In this document: in pieces, positions 1 to 7,865 of the stretch
Numbering within the stretch: position 1 is the stretch's first letter
Layout: each line of letters starts with the position of its first letter
Assembly: GCA_024236415.1 (NCBI GenBank)
Contig: JACKKN010000001.1
Location: 124,001 to 188,000, forward strand
Reading direction: 5' to 3'
Source: Hyphomicrobiales bacterium
GTDB lineage: Bacteria > Pseudomonadota > Alphaproteobacteria > Rhodospirillales > JACKKN01
DNA length: 64,000 bases
Position numbers and translations under genes: made by a program
The notes under the pieces: model-generated
The model's database searches: none
Told to the model about the DNA's origin: nothing
Seen by the model: the letters and a program-made list of their open reading frames with translations, nothing else

Positions 1-129
1 GCCGGCCTGAAGGTGGTGATCACCCCCACCCACTACACCCACGACGAGGATTTCACCGGCGCGCTCCGGGTGCTGGACAGCCTGGCCGGGGTCGACCCCC
101 TGGCCGTGGCCGAATGGCTGGCCGAATAG
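1..129 (+). CDS. HAD-superfamily hydrolase (CbbY/beta-PGM-like), C-terminal end
   Basis: The window opens inside a reading frame that ends in TAG at 127-129 (42 residues visible). The start AGLKVVITPTHYTHDEDF followed by GALRVLDSL resembles the C-terminus of CbbY-type HAD phosphatases, where a 'VVTPSxYT..DDF.GA..V..SL' block follows the last Rossmann strand. The catalytic DxD and the cap domain lie outside the window, so substrate cannot be judged. The assignment rests on this tail alone. Confidence 0.55.
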   Translation, partial: AGLKVVITPTHYTHDEDFTGALRVLDSLAGVDPLAVAEWLAE

Positions 130-169
130 CGCGGCGACGGACAACGACGGAAACGGACAGGAGGACGAC

Positions 170-592
170 ATGCCGGCAGTGGTACAGGCGGTGGAATACG
201 ACCAGGCGGGCGACGACGTGCGCGCCGTGTACGACGACATCATGGCCACCCGGGGCATCGATTTCGTGCCCAATTTCTGGAAGACCCTGGGCCACCATCC
301 GGCGACCCTGCGCCGGACCTGGCAATCGCTCAAGGAGGTCATGGCGCCGGGCGCGCTCAGCCCCATGTTCAAGGAGATGATCGCGGTCGCCGTGTCGGCC
401 ACCAACGGCTGCGAGTACTGCATCCGCTCGCACAGCCTGGCGGCGCGCAAGGCCGGCATGACCCCCGAGATGTTCGGCGAGCTGATGGCCGTGGTCGGCA
501 TGTTCAACGAGACCAACCGCCTGGTCCACGGGCTGCAGGTGGACATCGACGACTACATGGCCGGCCCCGTGGTCGGGCCCGCCGATCAGTGA
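170..592 (+). CDS. Carboxymuconolactone decarboxylase / AhpD-like protein
   Basis: 140 residues. Residues about 60-95 contain the AhpD/CMD signature: an EMIAVAVSATNGCEYCIRSH block with the redox CxxC (CEYC) followed by a histidine three residues on, and a downstream 'ARKAGMTPE' helix. AhpD-type proteins reduce or relay electrons for peroxidases; many relatives have no known substrate. An AGGAGG Shine-Dalgarno (160-165) sits just upstream of this ATG. The stop overlaps the GTG start of the methyltransferase by four bases, so the two are probably co-translated. Confidence 0.85.
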   Translation: MPAVVQAVEYDQAGDDVRAVYDDIMATRGIDFVPNFWKTLGHHPATLRRTWQSLKEVMAPGALSPMFKEMIAVAVSATNGCEYCIRSHSLAARKAGMTPEMFGELMAVVGMFNETNRLVHGLQVDIDDYMAGPVVGPADQ

Positions 593-1287
593 CCGCCCCC
601 GGCGGACATTCCCGGGGCCTGGCGGCGGAATGGGCGGTGGTGCGGCGGCGGCGCCGCGCCCTGGCCGCCCATTTCGATGTGGCGCGCCAGTTCGAGGAGA
701 TCGAGGAAAGCTGCGTGCCGTCCTACGTGCACGGCAACCTGGCCGCCGCCGCCGTGTCGTGGTGGCGGCTGATCCTGGCGGCGCGCCTGTTCCGGGCCCA
801 GGCGGCGCGCCTGGGGGTGGCGCCGGGGCCGGTGCTGGACTTCGGCGCCGCCTCGGGTGAACTGTCGCACTTCCTGGGCCCCGGCGTGCCCTACCACTTC
901 GTCGAGCAGGACGACCTGCTGGCCGGCGCCCTGGCCGCCTTCGTGCCCGGCGCCCGGCGCGAGGACGCGGCGGCCCTGCCGCCGGGCCGCTTCGCCGCCG
1001 TGTTCGCCCTCGACTCGCTGGAGCACAATGACGACGTGGGCGCCCTGCTGGACCTGCTGCGCGACACCCTGCGGGCGGACGGCCTGCTGGTCCTGTCGGG
1101 CCCGACCGAGAACGCCCTCTACCGCCTGGGCCGGCGCCTGGCCGGGTTTTCCGGCCACTACCACACCACCACCATCGGCGACATCGAGCGGCTGACCGCG
1201 CAACGCTTCACCCGCGAGGCGCGGCGCCTGGTGCCTCTTGCACTCCTGCCCCTGTTCTCCGTTTCGGTCTGGCGGCGGGATGGTTGA
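589..1287 (+). CDS. Class I SAM-dependent methyltransferase
   Basis: 232 residues, GTG start overlapping the previous stop (GTGA). A Rossmann methyltransferase core is visible: glycine-rich motif I VLDFGAASGELSHFLG (about residues 83-98), an acidic motif II (VEQDD), and a motif IV-like VFALDSLEHNDD followed by LLVLSGPTE. This matches the Methyltransf_11/12 type. The substrate is not evident. The last residues (LFSVSVWRRDG) form the usual final beta strand, so the gene looks complete. Confidence 0.75.
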   Translation: MTAPGGHSRGLAAEWAVVRRRRRALAAHFDVARQFEEIEESCVPSYVHGNLAAAAVSWWRLILAARLFRAQAARLGVAPGPVLDFGAASGELSHFLGPGVPYHFVEQDDLLAGALAAFVPGARREDAAALPPGRFAAVFALDSLEHNDDVGALLDLLRDTLRADGLLVLSGPTENALYRLGRRLAGFSGHYHTTTIGDIERLTAQRFTREARRLVPLALLPLFSVSVWRRDG

Positions 1288-1345
1288 TGTATCAACTGGC
1301 ATGGGGTATCCTGGCCCCCGGACCCTGTAGCTGGGGGAGGGAAGC

Positions 1346-1852
1346 CTGAACCGGAAACGCGACGCCGCCTACTGGCGCGGCCGCCTGCGGCGCGAGCGGC
1401 CCGACCTGTTCGCCCGTATGGAGGACGGCGCCATCACCAGCGTGCGCGCCGCCGCCATCGAGGCCGGCATGATCCGCGAGCGCACCCCGCTGATGGACCT
1501 GCGCCGGGCCTGGGGCCACGCGTCCGAGGACACGCGGGCCGCCTTCATGGCGGAAGTGGGGGCCGAGTTCGGCATCGGCGCCACGGCACCGCCGCCGGCG
1601 GCGGACGACGGGCTGTCGGTGCAGGACCTGGTGCACGCCGTGGCCGAGGCCCTGGCCGGGGCCGAGGGCGACGCCGGCGCCGGGGCCGACGCGGCGCGCA
1701 ACTACGCGGCGCCGGTGCAGCGCCACCTGCAGCGGTTCCTGGTCGACATGACGGCCTGGAGCCAGGAGCTGGCCGACGCCCTGCCGGCCGCCGAGCGGGC
1801 CCGGGTCGACGGCCTGCTGGCCCGGGTGCGGGTGCTGGCGCGGGAGGAATAG
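1346..1852 (+). CDS. Conserved hypothetical protein, probable CTG start
   Basis: The first ATG in frame is at 1418 (144 residues), but the coding signal runs upstream: the in-frame codons from 1346 read LNRKRDAAYWRGRLRRERPD, charged and continuous with the rest, up to a TAG at 1328-1330. A GGGGGAGGG purine tract at 1333-1341 lies at ideal spacing before CTG 1346, so I prefer that start (168 residues). The N-terminal half resembles small alphaproteobacterial proteins with a 'YW..RL.R..P....' and 'AAxEAGxxxxxTPL..L.RAW' pattern. The C-terminal half is alanine-rich and helical. Function unknown. Confidence 0.6.
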   Translation: MNRKRDAAYWRGRLRRERPDLFARMEDGAITSVRAAAIEAGMIRERTPLMDLRRAWGHASEDTRAAFMAEVGAEFGIGATAPPPAADDGLSVQDLVHAVAEALAGAEGDAGAGADAARNYAAPVQRHLQRFLVDMTAWSQELADALPAAERARVDGLLARVRVLAREE

Positions 1853-1859
1853 GGCCCGG

Positions 1860-2468
1860 TCAGCGGTCCGCCAGCAGCCGGACCCCGAAGGCCACGAACA
1901 GGGCCCCGGCGGCGCGTCGGATCCAGGCCTCGGCGCGGCGGTACAGCGCCCCCGCCCGGCCCCCCGACAGGACCAGGGCCACGGCCCCGTACCACAGGGC
2001 GGCCATGGCCACCACCGTGCCCACCAGCGCCGCCTGGAACCACAGCGGCGCCCCCGGCGGCACCGCGACGGCGAACAGCGAGGTGAAGAAGGTGGCGGCC
2101 TTGGGGTTGCTCAGGTCGGTCAGCAGGCCGGTGCGGAAGGCGCCGCCGGCCCGCGCCGGCGCCGCCGCGGCCCCGCCCCGGGCCAGCACCATGCGCAGCC
2201 CCATGACGATCAGGTAGGCCGCGCCCAGGGTCTTTACCACCACAAAGAGCCAGCCGGCGGCGCGGAACAGCAGCCCCAGGCCGGCCAGGCTGGCGGCGGC
2301 CCAGACCAGTGTGCCCAGCGCGATGCCCGCCACCACCAGCAGCCCGTCGCGCCGCGACCGCGCCAGGCTGGCGTGCACCGTGGCCACGAAGTTGGGCCCG
2401 GGCAGCAGCACGGTCACCAGCCAGATGCCGGTCACGGCCAGGAAGCTGGCGGTCAGGGTGGTCTCCAT
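1860..2468 (-). CDS. LysE/RhtB family amino-acid exporter
   Basis: 202 residues, about six hydrophobic segments. It has the LysE/RhtB hallmark near the N-terminus (VTVLLPGPNFVATVHASLAR, residues about 20-39) and the middle motif LTDLSNPKAATFFTSLFAV (about 118-136). The family exports amino acids or their analogues across the inner membrane; the particular substrate cannot be told. It stands alone and converges on the gene ending at 1852. Confidence 0.9.
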   Translation of the reverse strand: METTLTASFLAVTGIWLVTVLLPGPNFVATVHASLARSRRDGLLVVAGIALGTLVWAAASLAGLGLLFRAAGWLFVVVKTLGAAYLIVMGLRMVLARGGAAAAPARAGGAFRTGLLTDLSNPKAATFFTSLFAVAVPPGAPLWFQAALVGTVVAMAALWYGAVALVLSGGRAGALYRRAEAWIRRAAGALFVAFGVRLLADR

Positions 2469-2488
2469 GGCCGGCCGGTCCCCCCCTG

Positions 2489-3217
2489 TCAGCCGTACCG
2501 GTGCAGGTCGGCGCCGTGGGCGTGCAGCCAGGCCTTGGCCCCCTGGGCGTGGGGGGTCAGGCGGTCCACGGCGCGCCAGAACCGGGGGCTGTGGTCGTGG
2601 TGGGCCAGGTGCGCCACCTCGTGGGCGACCACGTAGTCCAGCACGTGCGGCGGCGCCAGGACCAGGCGCCAGCAGAACGACAGGTCGCCGCCGGCGGCGC
2701 AGGAGCCCCAGCGCGAGCGGGTGTCGCGGATGGTGACCCGGCCCGGGCGCCGGCCCAGGACCGCGGCCTTGTCGGCCACCAGGGGCAGGATGTGGCGCCG
2801 CGCCTCGGCCCGCAGCCAGTCGCCCAGGCGCCGCGCCAGGTGCTCGCGCGGGCCCGACACGGCCAGGAAGCCGTCGTCCCGGCGCACGCCGCCGCGCATC
2901 AGCCCGGTCCAGGTGACCAGGTGGTCGCGCCCGGCGAAGGGGATGCGCGCCCCGGGGGCGAATTCCACCCGCGGCGCGCGGCGCTCCAGCCGGGTCAAAA
3001 TCCAGTCCGCCTCGCGCCGCGCCAGGTCCACGGCCGCGTCCTCGGACGCGCCCGGCGGCAGGGTCACCACCACCCCCTCGCCGGTGGGGTCCAGGCGCAG
3101 GATCACGCGCCGCGCCTTGGCGTTGCGGCGCAGGCGCAGGGGCACCTCGCGGGCGCCCAGGTCCAGGCGGATGTGCGGCGCCGCGCCGGGGGCGGGGGTG
3201 GACGCGCGGATGGGCAC
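2489..3217 (-). CDS. YgjP-type metal-dependent hydrolase (SprT/M48-like)
   Basis: 242 residues. The C-terminal part carries the zincin helix VVAHEVAHLAHHDHSPRFW (HExxH with a further HxxxF/W element), preceded by IRDTRSRWGSC, a motif shared by YgjP-like metallopeptidases (DUF45). The N-terminal half is a beta-rich domain with conserved arginines. The family is typically about 230-240 residues, so it looks complete. Biological role is not established. Confidence 0.85.
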   Translation of the reverse strand: MPIRASTPAPGAAPHIRLDLGAREVPLRLRRNAKARRVILRLDPTGEGVVVTLPPGASEDAAVDLARREADWILTRLERRAPRVEFAPGARIPFAGRDHLVTWTGLMRGGVRRDDGFLAVSGPREHLARRLGDWLRAEARRHILPLVADKAAVLGRRPGRVTIRDTRSRWGSCAAGGDLSFCWRLVLAPPHVLDYVVAHEVAHLAHHDHSPRFWRAVDRLTPHAQGAKAWLHAHGADLHRYG

Positions 3218-3293
3218 GGGACGGCTCCTTCGGGAACGAATCGGTCCGTCGAGCCTATACCAGCCCGCGAGTCGCCGTCACCGTCCAAATGGC

Positions 3294-4211
3294 CTATTCG
3301 CCGCCGCCGGCGGCCAGGAAGGCCATGCCCTCCTCGCCGTAATAGAAGCCGTTGGCGAAGGGCATGGCCGGCACCAGGGCGGCCAGGCGGTCGTCGGCCT
3401 CGGCCGGGTCGAGGTCGCCGTCCAGCACGGCGCGGAACAGCCGCGCCACCGCCGCCATGTCCGTGTCCTGGGGCGACAGGCGGAAATGCCCCACCCCCAT
3501 GGCGCGCAGGTCGCCCAGCTCGGCCAGCAGGTTGCAGCAGGCCCGCGACAGGGTCTGGGTCCCGTTGACGGCCAGGAACGGGGTCCCGTCCAGGGTGTCC
3601 AGCTCCATGCCGTCGGGGTCGTCGGCGCAGGCGTAGCGGCAGGAGTCCTTCTCCCAGCCGCGCTGGCGGGCGTGGTAGCAGCGGGCCGAGATGGCCAGCG
3701 GCAGGCGGCCGAACACTTGCACCTCGATCTCCGCCAGGCCGGTCCCGGCCAGCACCCGGATCGAGTCCGCCGGCAGCTCGCCGGGAACGCAAACCCGGGT
3801 CGCGCCCTGGCCGGCCAGGACCGCGAGCGTGCCCTCGTTGTAGACGTTGATGCCGGGCCCGATCACGTGCGGCCGGCCGCGCAGCAGGGCGGCGGCGGAA
3901 ATGTCGTTGGCCTCCACCGGCCAATCGCCGCCCGCCACCGTCTCGCGCACCTGGTCCATCTCGCGGCCGTCCATGATCAGGCCCAGGGTGGAGATGACCA
4001 CCTCCTTGCCCGCCGCCTGCAGCCGCTCCACCACTTCCGCCAGGTGCGGCGCCACGAAGGGCGCGCGCTTGGAGCAGACCACCTCGCCCAGGTAAACCAC
4101 GTCCACGGGCGCCTCGTCGGCCATGCGCAGATAGAAGTCCCGCCACGCCTCGGGTGCCCAGTTGAAAAGTAAAGGCCCAAGGGTGAGGCATCCTTCCTGA
4201 GGCTGGTTCAC
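3294..4211 (-). CDS. ubiV: U32-family protein UbiV, O2-independent ubiquinone hydroxylation
   Basis: 305 residues, U32 'peptidase' fold. It has the UbiV-like start LTLGPLLFNW, the VVYLGEVVCSKR loop, and a C-terminal cysteine set (CYHARQRGWEKDSCRYAC and CCNLL) expected to bind a 4Fe-4S cluster. In E. coli UbiV and UbiU form a complex that hydroxylates the ubiquinone ring without O2, using prephenate as hydroxyl donor; that is family knowledge. It directly follows ubiU (four bases between the coding regions), with ubiT upstream, which strongly supports the name. Confidence 0.92.
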   Translation of the reverse strand: MNQPQEGCLTLGPLLFNWAPEAWRDFYLRMADEAPVDVVYLGEVVCSKRAPFVAPHLAEVVERLQAAGKEVVISTLGLIMDGREMDQVRETVAGGDWPVEANDISAAALLRGRPHVIGPGINVYNEGTLAVLAGQGATRVCVPGELPADSIRVLAGTGLAEIEVQVFGRLPLAISARCYHARQRGWEKDSCRYACADDPDGMELDTLDGTPFLAVNGTQTLSRACCNLLAELGDLRAMGVGHFRLSPQDTDMAAVARLFRAVLDGDLDPAEADDRLAALVPAMPFANGFYYGEEGMAFLAAGGGE

Positions 4212-4215
4212 GGGA

Positions 4216-5217
4216 TTACCTCCACGTCTTCTCGTAGGCGCCGGCGGTGGCGCGGCCGCCTTCGGTCAGGGCCGCCAGGTCGTCGGCGGGCACCGGCTCG
4301 CCGCGGGCGGCGGCGTCCACGGCGCGGCGGAAGGCCGCCACCACGCCCGCCACGTAGGCCCGGCCGCGCTGCCGCCCCTCGATCTTCAGGGCCGTCACCC
4401 CGGCCGCCGCCAGCTCGGGCAGGCGGTCCATGACGTTCAGCGACGTCGGCTCCTCGAACAGGTACGACGCCCGGCCCCCGGCCACGAAGCGGCCCTTGCA
4501 CAGCGTCGGGTAGCCGGCCGGCTCGCCCTCGGCGAAGCGGTTGACGGTGACCTCGCCCAGGCGGGTCACCAGGCCGTCGCCCGTGTCCTCGTAGCGCACG
4601 TGGCTGGCCGGCGAGCAGGCGCCCTCCTTGTTGGGCGAGACGCCGGTGACGTAGCTCGAAAGCGCGCAGCGCCCCTCGGCCATGACGCACAGGCCGCCGA
4701 AGGCGAACACCTCGGTCTGCACCGGGATGCGGGCGTTCAGGCGGGCGATCTCGGGGATGGTCAGGACCCGGGGCAGGACCACCCGGTGGATGCCGAAGGC
4801 GTCGTGGTAATACCGGATCGCCTCGGGGTTGGAGGCCGAGGCCTGCACCGACAGGTGCCGCCGCAGCCCCGGGTGGGTGCGCGCCGCATAATCCGCCAGG
4901 CCGATGTCAGCCAGGATCACGGCGTCGGCGCCCAGGCGCGCGGCGTCGTCCACGGCCCGGTGCCAGGGCCCCGGGTTGCCGGCCAAGGGGTAGGTGTTGA
5001 CGGCGACGAACACCTCGGCGCCGCGGGCATGGGCGTAGTCCAGCCCCGCCGCCAGTTCGTCGCGGCTGAAGTTCAGGCCCGGGAAGTTGCGGGCGTTGGT
5101 CTCGTCGCGGAAGCCCAGGTAGACCACGTCGGCGCCGGCGTCCACGGCGGCGCGCAGGGCGCCGGGCGTGCCGGCGGGGCAGACCAGCTCCAGGGGCTTG
5201 GTTTCCGATCCGCTCAT
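4216..5217 (-). CDS. ubiU: U32-family protein UbiU, partner of UbiV
   Basis: 333 residues. The N-terminus LELVCPAGTPGALRAAVDAG followed by ADVVYLGF is typical of U32/UbiU. The cysteines of FGGLCVMAEGRCALSS and NKEGACSP match the FeS-binding arrangement of this family. Its start overlaps the ubiT stop by four bases (ATGA), and ubiV follows directly, so ubiT-ubiU-ubiV is one operon. The pathway is anaerobic ubiquinone synthesis. Confidence 0.92.
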   Translation of the reverse strand: MSGSETKPLELVCPAGTPGALRAAVDAGADVVYLGFRDETNARNFPGLNFSRDELAAGLDYAHARGAEVFVAVNTYPLAGNPGPWHRAVDDAARLGADAVILADIGLADYAARTHPGLRRHLSVQASASNPEAIRYYHDAFGIHRVVLPRVLTIPEIARLNARIPVQTEVFAFGGLCVMAEGRCALSSYVTGVSPNKEGACSPASHVRYEDTGDGLVTRLGEVTVNRFAEGEPAGYPTLCKGRFVAGGRASYLFEEPTSLNVMDRLPELAAAGVTALKIEGRQRGRAYVAGVVAAFRRAVDAAARGEPVPADDLAALTEGGRATAGAYEKTWR

Positions 5218-5939
5218 GGCGCGTCCCTTCCGGCATTCCGCACGGCCGCGGCGCGGCGCCGCGCCCGGCCCGGCGGCGATGCCGAACCGGCGGCCACGGT
5301 CTCCTCCAGCCGGCGCAGGGTGGCGGCCTGGGCCTCCTGGCGCCGGTGCAGGGGGGCAACCAGGGCGGCGCGCAGGGTCTCCAGGTCGGCCCCGGCGCGG
5401 CGCAGCAGGCGGGCGCCGCCGTCCAGCAGCACCCCCGCCGGCCCGGCCAGGGGGCCGAGCGCCGCCAACAGGTCGGCGCGCAGGTCGATGCCGGCGCCGT
5501 CCACGGCGTTGCGCAGGGCCACCACCGCCTCGGTGTCGCCCTCCACGGTCAGGACGCGGTTGAAGAACAGGGCGTCGCCGTCGATGCGCCCCTCCAGCAG
5601 GTCGATCAGGTCCAGCAGCGGGCCGCGGATGGTGGCCGTGGGCGGCGGCGCGTCGGCCAGGCCGCCCTCGCCCACCACCTCCATCGCCGCGCCCCCGGCG
5701 ACCCCCCCGCCCGCCCGGGGCCGCAGCAGGAAGGCCAGCGGCAGGTCGGCCGGGTCGATCAGGAACACCGGGTCCTCCAGGCCGGCCAGGCGCTCGAACA
5801 GGTCCGGGTGGCGGCGGTTGACCGCGGCCATGGCCAGGGCCACGGCCCGGCGCAGGGGCGCCAGCGGCAGCGGCCGCATGGCCAGCCCCGCCAGCAGCAC
5901 GGGCGACAGGGCCGGCGCCGGCCCGGTGGTTCGGATCAT
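5214..5939 (-). CDS. ubiT: UbiT, SCP2-domain accessory factor of anaerobic ubiquinone synthesis
   Basis: 241 residues. An SCP2 sterol-carrier domain covers about residues 40-170: the strand/helix pattern LPLAFLLRP, ATIRGPLLDLIDLLEGRIDG and DALFFNRVLTVEGDTE is characteristic of UbiT/YhbT, which binds polyprenyl quinone intermediates. The remaining C-terminal 70 residues are alanine/arginine-rich and helical. It is the first gene of ubiTUV. A perfect inverted repeat matching an FNR/FixK box lies 75 bases before the ATG, which fits anaerobic induction. Confidence 0.9.
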   Translation of the reverse strand: MIRTTGPAPALSPVLLAGLAMRPLPLAPLRRAVALAMAAVNRRHPDLFERLAGLEDPVFLIDPADLPLAFLLRPRAGGGVAGGAAMEVVGEGGLADAPPPTATIRGPLLDLIDLLEGRIDGDALFFNRVLTVEGDTEAVVALRNAVDGAGIDLRADLLAALGPLAGPAGVLLDGGARLLRRAGADLETLRAALVAPLHRRQEAQAATLRRLEETVAAGSASPPGRARRRAAAVRNAGRDAP

Positions 5940-6013
5940 GTCGGTTCCCCCATTCTGTGCCGGGACGCGGCGCGGGACCCCTCCAGTCCTACCCCGCCGC
6001 CGCCGGCGCGACG

Positions 6014-6027
6014 TTGACGCCGGTCAA
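6014..6027 (-). promoter_or_regulatory. FNR/FixK-type box upstream of ubiTUV
   Basis: TTGAC-GCCG-GTCAA, a perfect 5-4-5 inverted repeat close to the alphaproteobacterial anaerobox TTGAT-N4-GTCAA. If bound at -41.5, the transcription start would fall near 5979, and TAGGAC on the minus strand at 5986-5991 is at the matching -10 position. The box overlaps the stop codon of the TauE gene, so ubiT probably has its own promoter rather than relying on read-through. Confidence 0.6.
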
Positions 6028-6797
6028 AGCAGGGCCACGGCGCCGCGCAGGATCATCGACCCGCCGACCAGGGCGAGCAAGGCCAGAATGATGCGGGCGA
6101 AGGTCTCCTGGCTCAGCCGCCCGCGCAGGCCCTGGCCGATGCGCATGCCGACATAGAGCGGCACCAGGGCGATGGCCGACAGCACCGCCTGCTCGGCCAC
6201 GAAGAACCCCATGCGGTTCAGCGTCACGGTCAGGGTCACCCCGCCCGACAGCAGGATCAGGCTGGCGGTGGTGACGAAGGCCTCCTTGTCCAGCCGCAGG
6301 GCGGTGACGAAGCCCACCGCCAGGGTGCCGTAGAACGACGTGAACCCGCCGATGGTGCCCGAAATGGCGCCCATCAGCGGCGCCAGCCAGCGCTCGTGGC
6401 GCGGCTGCACCCGCAGGCGCGGGGTGGCCAGGGTGAAGATGACGAACGACAGCGCGGCGGCCCCCACCAGCATCATCAGCACCCGGGTGTCGATGACGCT
6501 CAGCAGCCGCGAGGTCAGCGCCAGCATGACCACCAGGGACAGCACCAGCGGCCAGAACCGCACCACGGCGGCCCGGGTCGCCGCCGGGTCGCGGAACAGC
6601 TGGTAGACGTTGGACAGCAGGATCGGGAACAGCGACACCGCCATGGCCTCGGGCACGTCCATGGCCAGGGTCAGGATCGGCACGGTGATGAACGGCAGCC
6701 CGAACCCCGTGGTCCCCTTCAACACCCCGCCCGCCAGCATGGCCGCCGTGGTCACGGCCAGGACATGGAAGGTGAGGTGGGCGAGGATGGCGTCCAT
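6024..6797 (-). CDS. TauE/SafE family membrane permease
   Basis: 257 residues, roughly eight hydrophobic segments. The N-terminal GGVLKGTTGFGLPFITVPIL and the mid-protein GAISGTIGGFTSFYGTLAVGF are the two duplicated half-motifs of TauE/SafE (COG0730) anion permeases. Members export sulfite, sulfoacetate or related anions; no neighbouring sulfonate genes allow a choice. A paralogue of the same organisation lies at 37627-38388. Confidence 0.88.
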   Translation of the reverse strand: MDAILAHLTFHVLAVTTAAMLAGGVLKGTTGFGLPFITVPILTLAMDVPEAMAVSLFPILLSNVYQLFRDPAATRAAVVRFWPLVLSLVVMLALTSRLLSVIDTRVLMMLVGAAALSFVIFTLATPRLRVQPRHERWLAPLMGAISGTIGGFTSFYGTLAVGFVTALRLDKEAFVTTASLILLSGGVTLTVTLNRMGFFVAEQAVLSAIALVPLYVGMRIGQGLRGRLSQETFARIILALLALVGGSMILRGAVALL

Positions 6798-6965
6798 GAG
6801 GCGGGTATAGCACGGGGGCGGGGGGACGGCGTGGGGAAAGTGAAGATGTTTAGTTTCTGGGGGGGGGGAAACGATGCATTGAGAGTACGGAGCGCAGTTG
6901 CACCATGGTATGGATCACCAAGAAAATGGCAAGAAACGCAGAAATTTGCAGGAAAAGTTCTTTAT

Positions 6966-7862
6966 TCAGCGAGCTCCTTGAGCCGCAGTTTGACATATTT
7001 TGAGGATGGTCTCGGGTATTTTCAAACCAAGTTCATCAACCTCCAAAGAGAATACGTGATTACTTTCCCACATGTCGATTTTGCGGTCGCCTTTTCCACA
7101 GATTCGATAGCCCCAATAATTTTCTACTTTTGCGTGTTGGTTGCGATTTTTTACTTTCGAAAGAATGCTCTCTAGTCTTTTATCTTCTCCCGAAAGACCG
7201 ACAAATAAACAAAATCTTGTGCTAAATAAATTTTCCAAAATACTTTCCCAGTGTGATGACACCGAGCGGTCGTATTGACAAGTTGCGAGAACTATATTCT
7301 CGCTTCTTTTAAAACGCGATTCTCGATGAGGAAGAAATCCATGCGGATGGAATATCGTAATATCCGCAGATTCCCAAGGTTGATTCTCGCTAGTTACAGG
7401 CTGCACTACCAGGCCATCGCTTTCAAAGTAGCTTTCTAAAAGGCTATCATAGTTAAACGTTACAATGCTATCCGTCTTACCTCGCATCGAGTCGGTTCCA
7501 ATTGCGCATATTGATCTTAAGGTTTCATTGTGGCGAATTCTTTCAGTATCTATCTCTTTCGTTGGGCTGCCGTAAAGTGCTTCGCTGATTGCTTCGGAAA
7601 ATTTTTTTTCATCGCCACCAAATAAATCGTCAAGTATATTTTGCGCCCATCTTGGATAATCATCCGAAATTTCAGGAAGAGTGTGCCCAGTACCGTCGCA
7701 TCTAATACCGGCTAAAAGGTCTTTCCAATTTGGCAACCCGTAAAACATCGAAACACCGGCACCAAGCACGAGCAGAACATTCCCCCTTTGCAACTTTTTT
7801 GCAATGCTTTCTAGCGCTACATCCGTACCCCAACCTCCTTTGTGTGGAAATGCTAAAGACAT
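6966..7862 (-). CDS. SIR2-like NAD-binding domain protein
   Basis: 298 residues, last gene of a three-gene AT-rich operon. SIR2-type motifs are in order: GAGVS at about 34-38 in LLVLGAGVSMFYGLPNW, TFNYDSLLE at 135-143 (the NxD motif), HPHG at 172-175 (the catalytic-His region) and FVGLSGEDKRL at 220-230. No zinc-ribbon cysteines of true deacetylases are seen, so it fits the SIR2-like NAD hydrolase type common in anti-phage systems (Thoeris ThsA, DSR, SIR2-pAgo). Codons are rich in A/T, unlike the flanking genes. NADase activity is inferred. Confidence 0.8.
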   Translation of the reverse strand: MSLAFPHKGGWGTDVALESIAKKLQRGNVLLVLGAGVSMFYGLPNWKDLLAGIRCDGTGHTLPEISDDYPRWAQNILDDLFGGDEKKFSEAISEALYGSPTKEIDTERIRHNETLRSICAIGTDSMRGKTDSIVTFNYDSLLESYFESDGLVVQPVTSENQPWESADITIFHPHGFLPHRESRFKRSENIVLATCQYDRSVSSHWESILENLFSTRFCLFVGLSGEDKRLESILSKVKNRNQHAKVENYWGYRICGKGDRKIDMWESNHVFSLEVDELGLKIPETILKICQTAAQGAR

Positions 7863-7865
7863 TAC

